Below are positions 61,859 to 62,402 of a stretch of DNA of 62,402 nt, piece after piece; within the stretch, counting starts at the first letter, position 1, and the number at the start of each line of letters is the position of its first letter. The position numbers were made by a program, and so were the translations under genes. This DNA is from Bacteroidota bacterium (GTDB taxonomy: Bacteria; Bacteroidota; Bacteroidia; Chitinophagales; Chitinophagaceae), in contig JABDEZ010000003.1 in NCBI GenBank assembly GCA_013286835.1, forward strand, positions 1 to 62,402. The letters run 5' to 3'. Below the pieces are notes generated by a model. The model was not told the DNA's origin and did no database searches. It saw only the letters and a program-made list of their open reading frames with translations.

Positions 61859-62203
61859 TCACACTTTTTCCCAAGCATGAGGGCCTTTAAGAGGACATGG
61901 ACTGTCTTGAGGATATTTGTCTGTCATAACAATGTCGTTACACCTTCTACACTCAAATCTATTAGGTCCAATTTCCCCTAAATGATGCCAACTATGTTCT
62001 CCGCCTTCAGGGCAAGAAGGGAAATTAGGAAGTTTTTCTGCTTTGACTTTTGCAAAACATCTAGAGCATTCGTAAATACTGGTTCCCATAATTGCGATTT
62101 GATGCCATTGGTGTAAGGCTGCCATTTTACAGTCGACGTTCTTAGGAGTTTCACCTGAATATTCTATCATTCCGCAATGGATACATTGATATGCCTTTGT
62201 CAT
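61859..62203 (-). CDS. Triple zinc-ribbon-like repeat protein
   Basis: 114 residues made of three repeats of about 36 residues. Each has CxxC near its start, a single Cys about 20 residues on, and HxW[HE] at its end: YQCIHCG..DCKMAALHQWHQ, YECSRCF..SCPEGGEHSWHH, FECRRCN..PCPLKGPHAWEK. The Cys and His can form a zinc site in each repeat. No signal peptide. I do not recognise the family. It is the last gene of the window, transcribed leftward, with no partner visible. Confidence 0.65.
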   Translation of the reverse strand: MTKAYQCIHCGMIEYSGETPKNVDCKMAALHQWHQIAIMGTSIYECSRCFAKVKAEKLPNFPSCPEGGEHSWHHLGEIGPNRFECRRCNDIVMTDKYPQDSPCPLKGPHAWEKV

Positions 62204-62402
62204 CTAAAACTTTCTGTAAAAGAAAGATATTTTGCTGATTACTGACTGCAAATTCCCATCGAAAGCTTCAAATAGAGATTTTCTCTAAATCTGCTACACA
62301 AAGGGTTAATAATATCCATAAGGTGTAGCAGTATAAAGTTGTTAAATGTCAACTGTACCAGTACAACTCTTTTTTTATATCCATATATCTCAGCCGCACT
62401 GT
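62204..62402. other. Right-edge non-coding stretch
   Basis: AT-rich with a near promoter word TATCTTTC on the minus strand (62227-62234), upstream of the zinc-ribbon gene. No gene was seen. Confidence 0.3.

Overview
The window looks like chromosome of a Bacteroidota bacterium, probably of the Chitinophagales/Chitinophagaceae (phylum well supported, family inferred). Reasons: promoters of the phylum type TTG-N19..22-TAnnTTTG in front of rpsJ, rpsL, the LOR-like gene and the sugar genes; weak or absent Shine-Dalgarno sequences; a type IX secretion C-terminal domain on an exported cyclophilin; PafA-type alkaline phosphatase; a TonB-dependent receptor with a carboxypeptidase-regulatory-like N-terminal domain; an enlarged Lgt; and a RicT/PSP1 protein with a long disordered tail.

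Layout. 1-2.8 kb: the start of a membrane protein cut by the window edge, a lipoprotein, and a small pair made of a DUF1842-like protein and an unknown protein. 2.8-5 kb: a two-gene Fe-S oxidoreductase unit. 5-7.4 kb: an exported conserved protein, tRNA-Arg(TCT) and a secreted cyclophilin lying between degenerate copies of the tRNA 3' end. 7.4-21.4 kb: mostly housekeeping or envelope genes in short alternating transcription units (cutC, glycosylasparaginase, GNAT, an alpha-oxoamine synthase, pafA, catalase, two tandem CGHC thioredoxin-fold proteins, rarA, glutaminyl cyclase, CAP protein, TonB C-terminal repeats). 21.8-34.4 kb: the S10-spc ribosomal protein operon from rpsJ to rplO, then secY and map. 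34.8-46.2 kb: an oxidoreductase, lgt, a MerC-like protein and a Fur-family regulator sharing a duplicated operator, sugar-nucleotide genes, YajQ, an ABC-F ATPase, and a DUF3347 lipoprotein plus TonB-dependent receptor. 46.2-47.0 kb: a non-coding array of diverged repeats. 47.1-62.4 kb: recA, rpsG-rpsL, a PAS protein with a kinase-like DHp segment but no ATPase domain, a methyltransferase, murQ, ricT, a divergent cyanophycin synthetase/cyanophycinase pair, a TIGR01777 epimerase, a LOR-like dehydrogenase, hscB, tRNA-Leu(CAA) and small uncharacterised proteins including a triple zinc-ribbon-like repeat protein.

How the genes work together. The ribosomal block is one long transcription unit with one canonical promoter upstream of rpsJ, hairpins in several spacers, and a perfect terminator-like hairpin between rplO and secY. 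fusA is absent both before rpsJ and after rpsG, and the infA/rpmJ/rpsM-rplQ block that normally follows map is missing, so the classic str-S10-spc-alpha supercluster is broken here. CphA and CphB make and degrade the nitrogen reserve cyanophycin from opposite sides of one intergenic region. The Fur-like regulator probably controls the MerC-like membrane protein and itself.

No phage, CRISPR array, transposase or recognisable defence system was seen. The most interesting parts are the repeat array, the duplicated operator at merC/fur, the DUF1842 locus, the triple zinc-ribbon protein, the tRNA-Arg relics, paired palindromes upstream of catalase, and two genes whose 5' ends are abnormal (an in-frame stop inside a signal peptide; a synthase with no usual start codon where the protein should begin).
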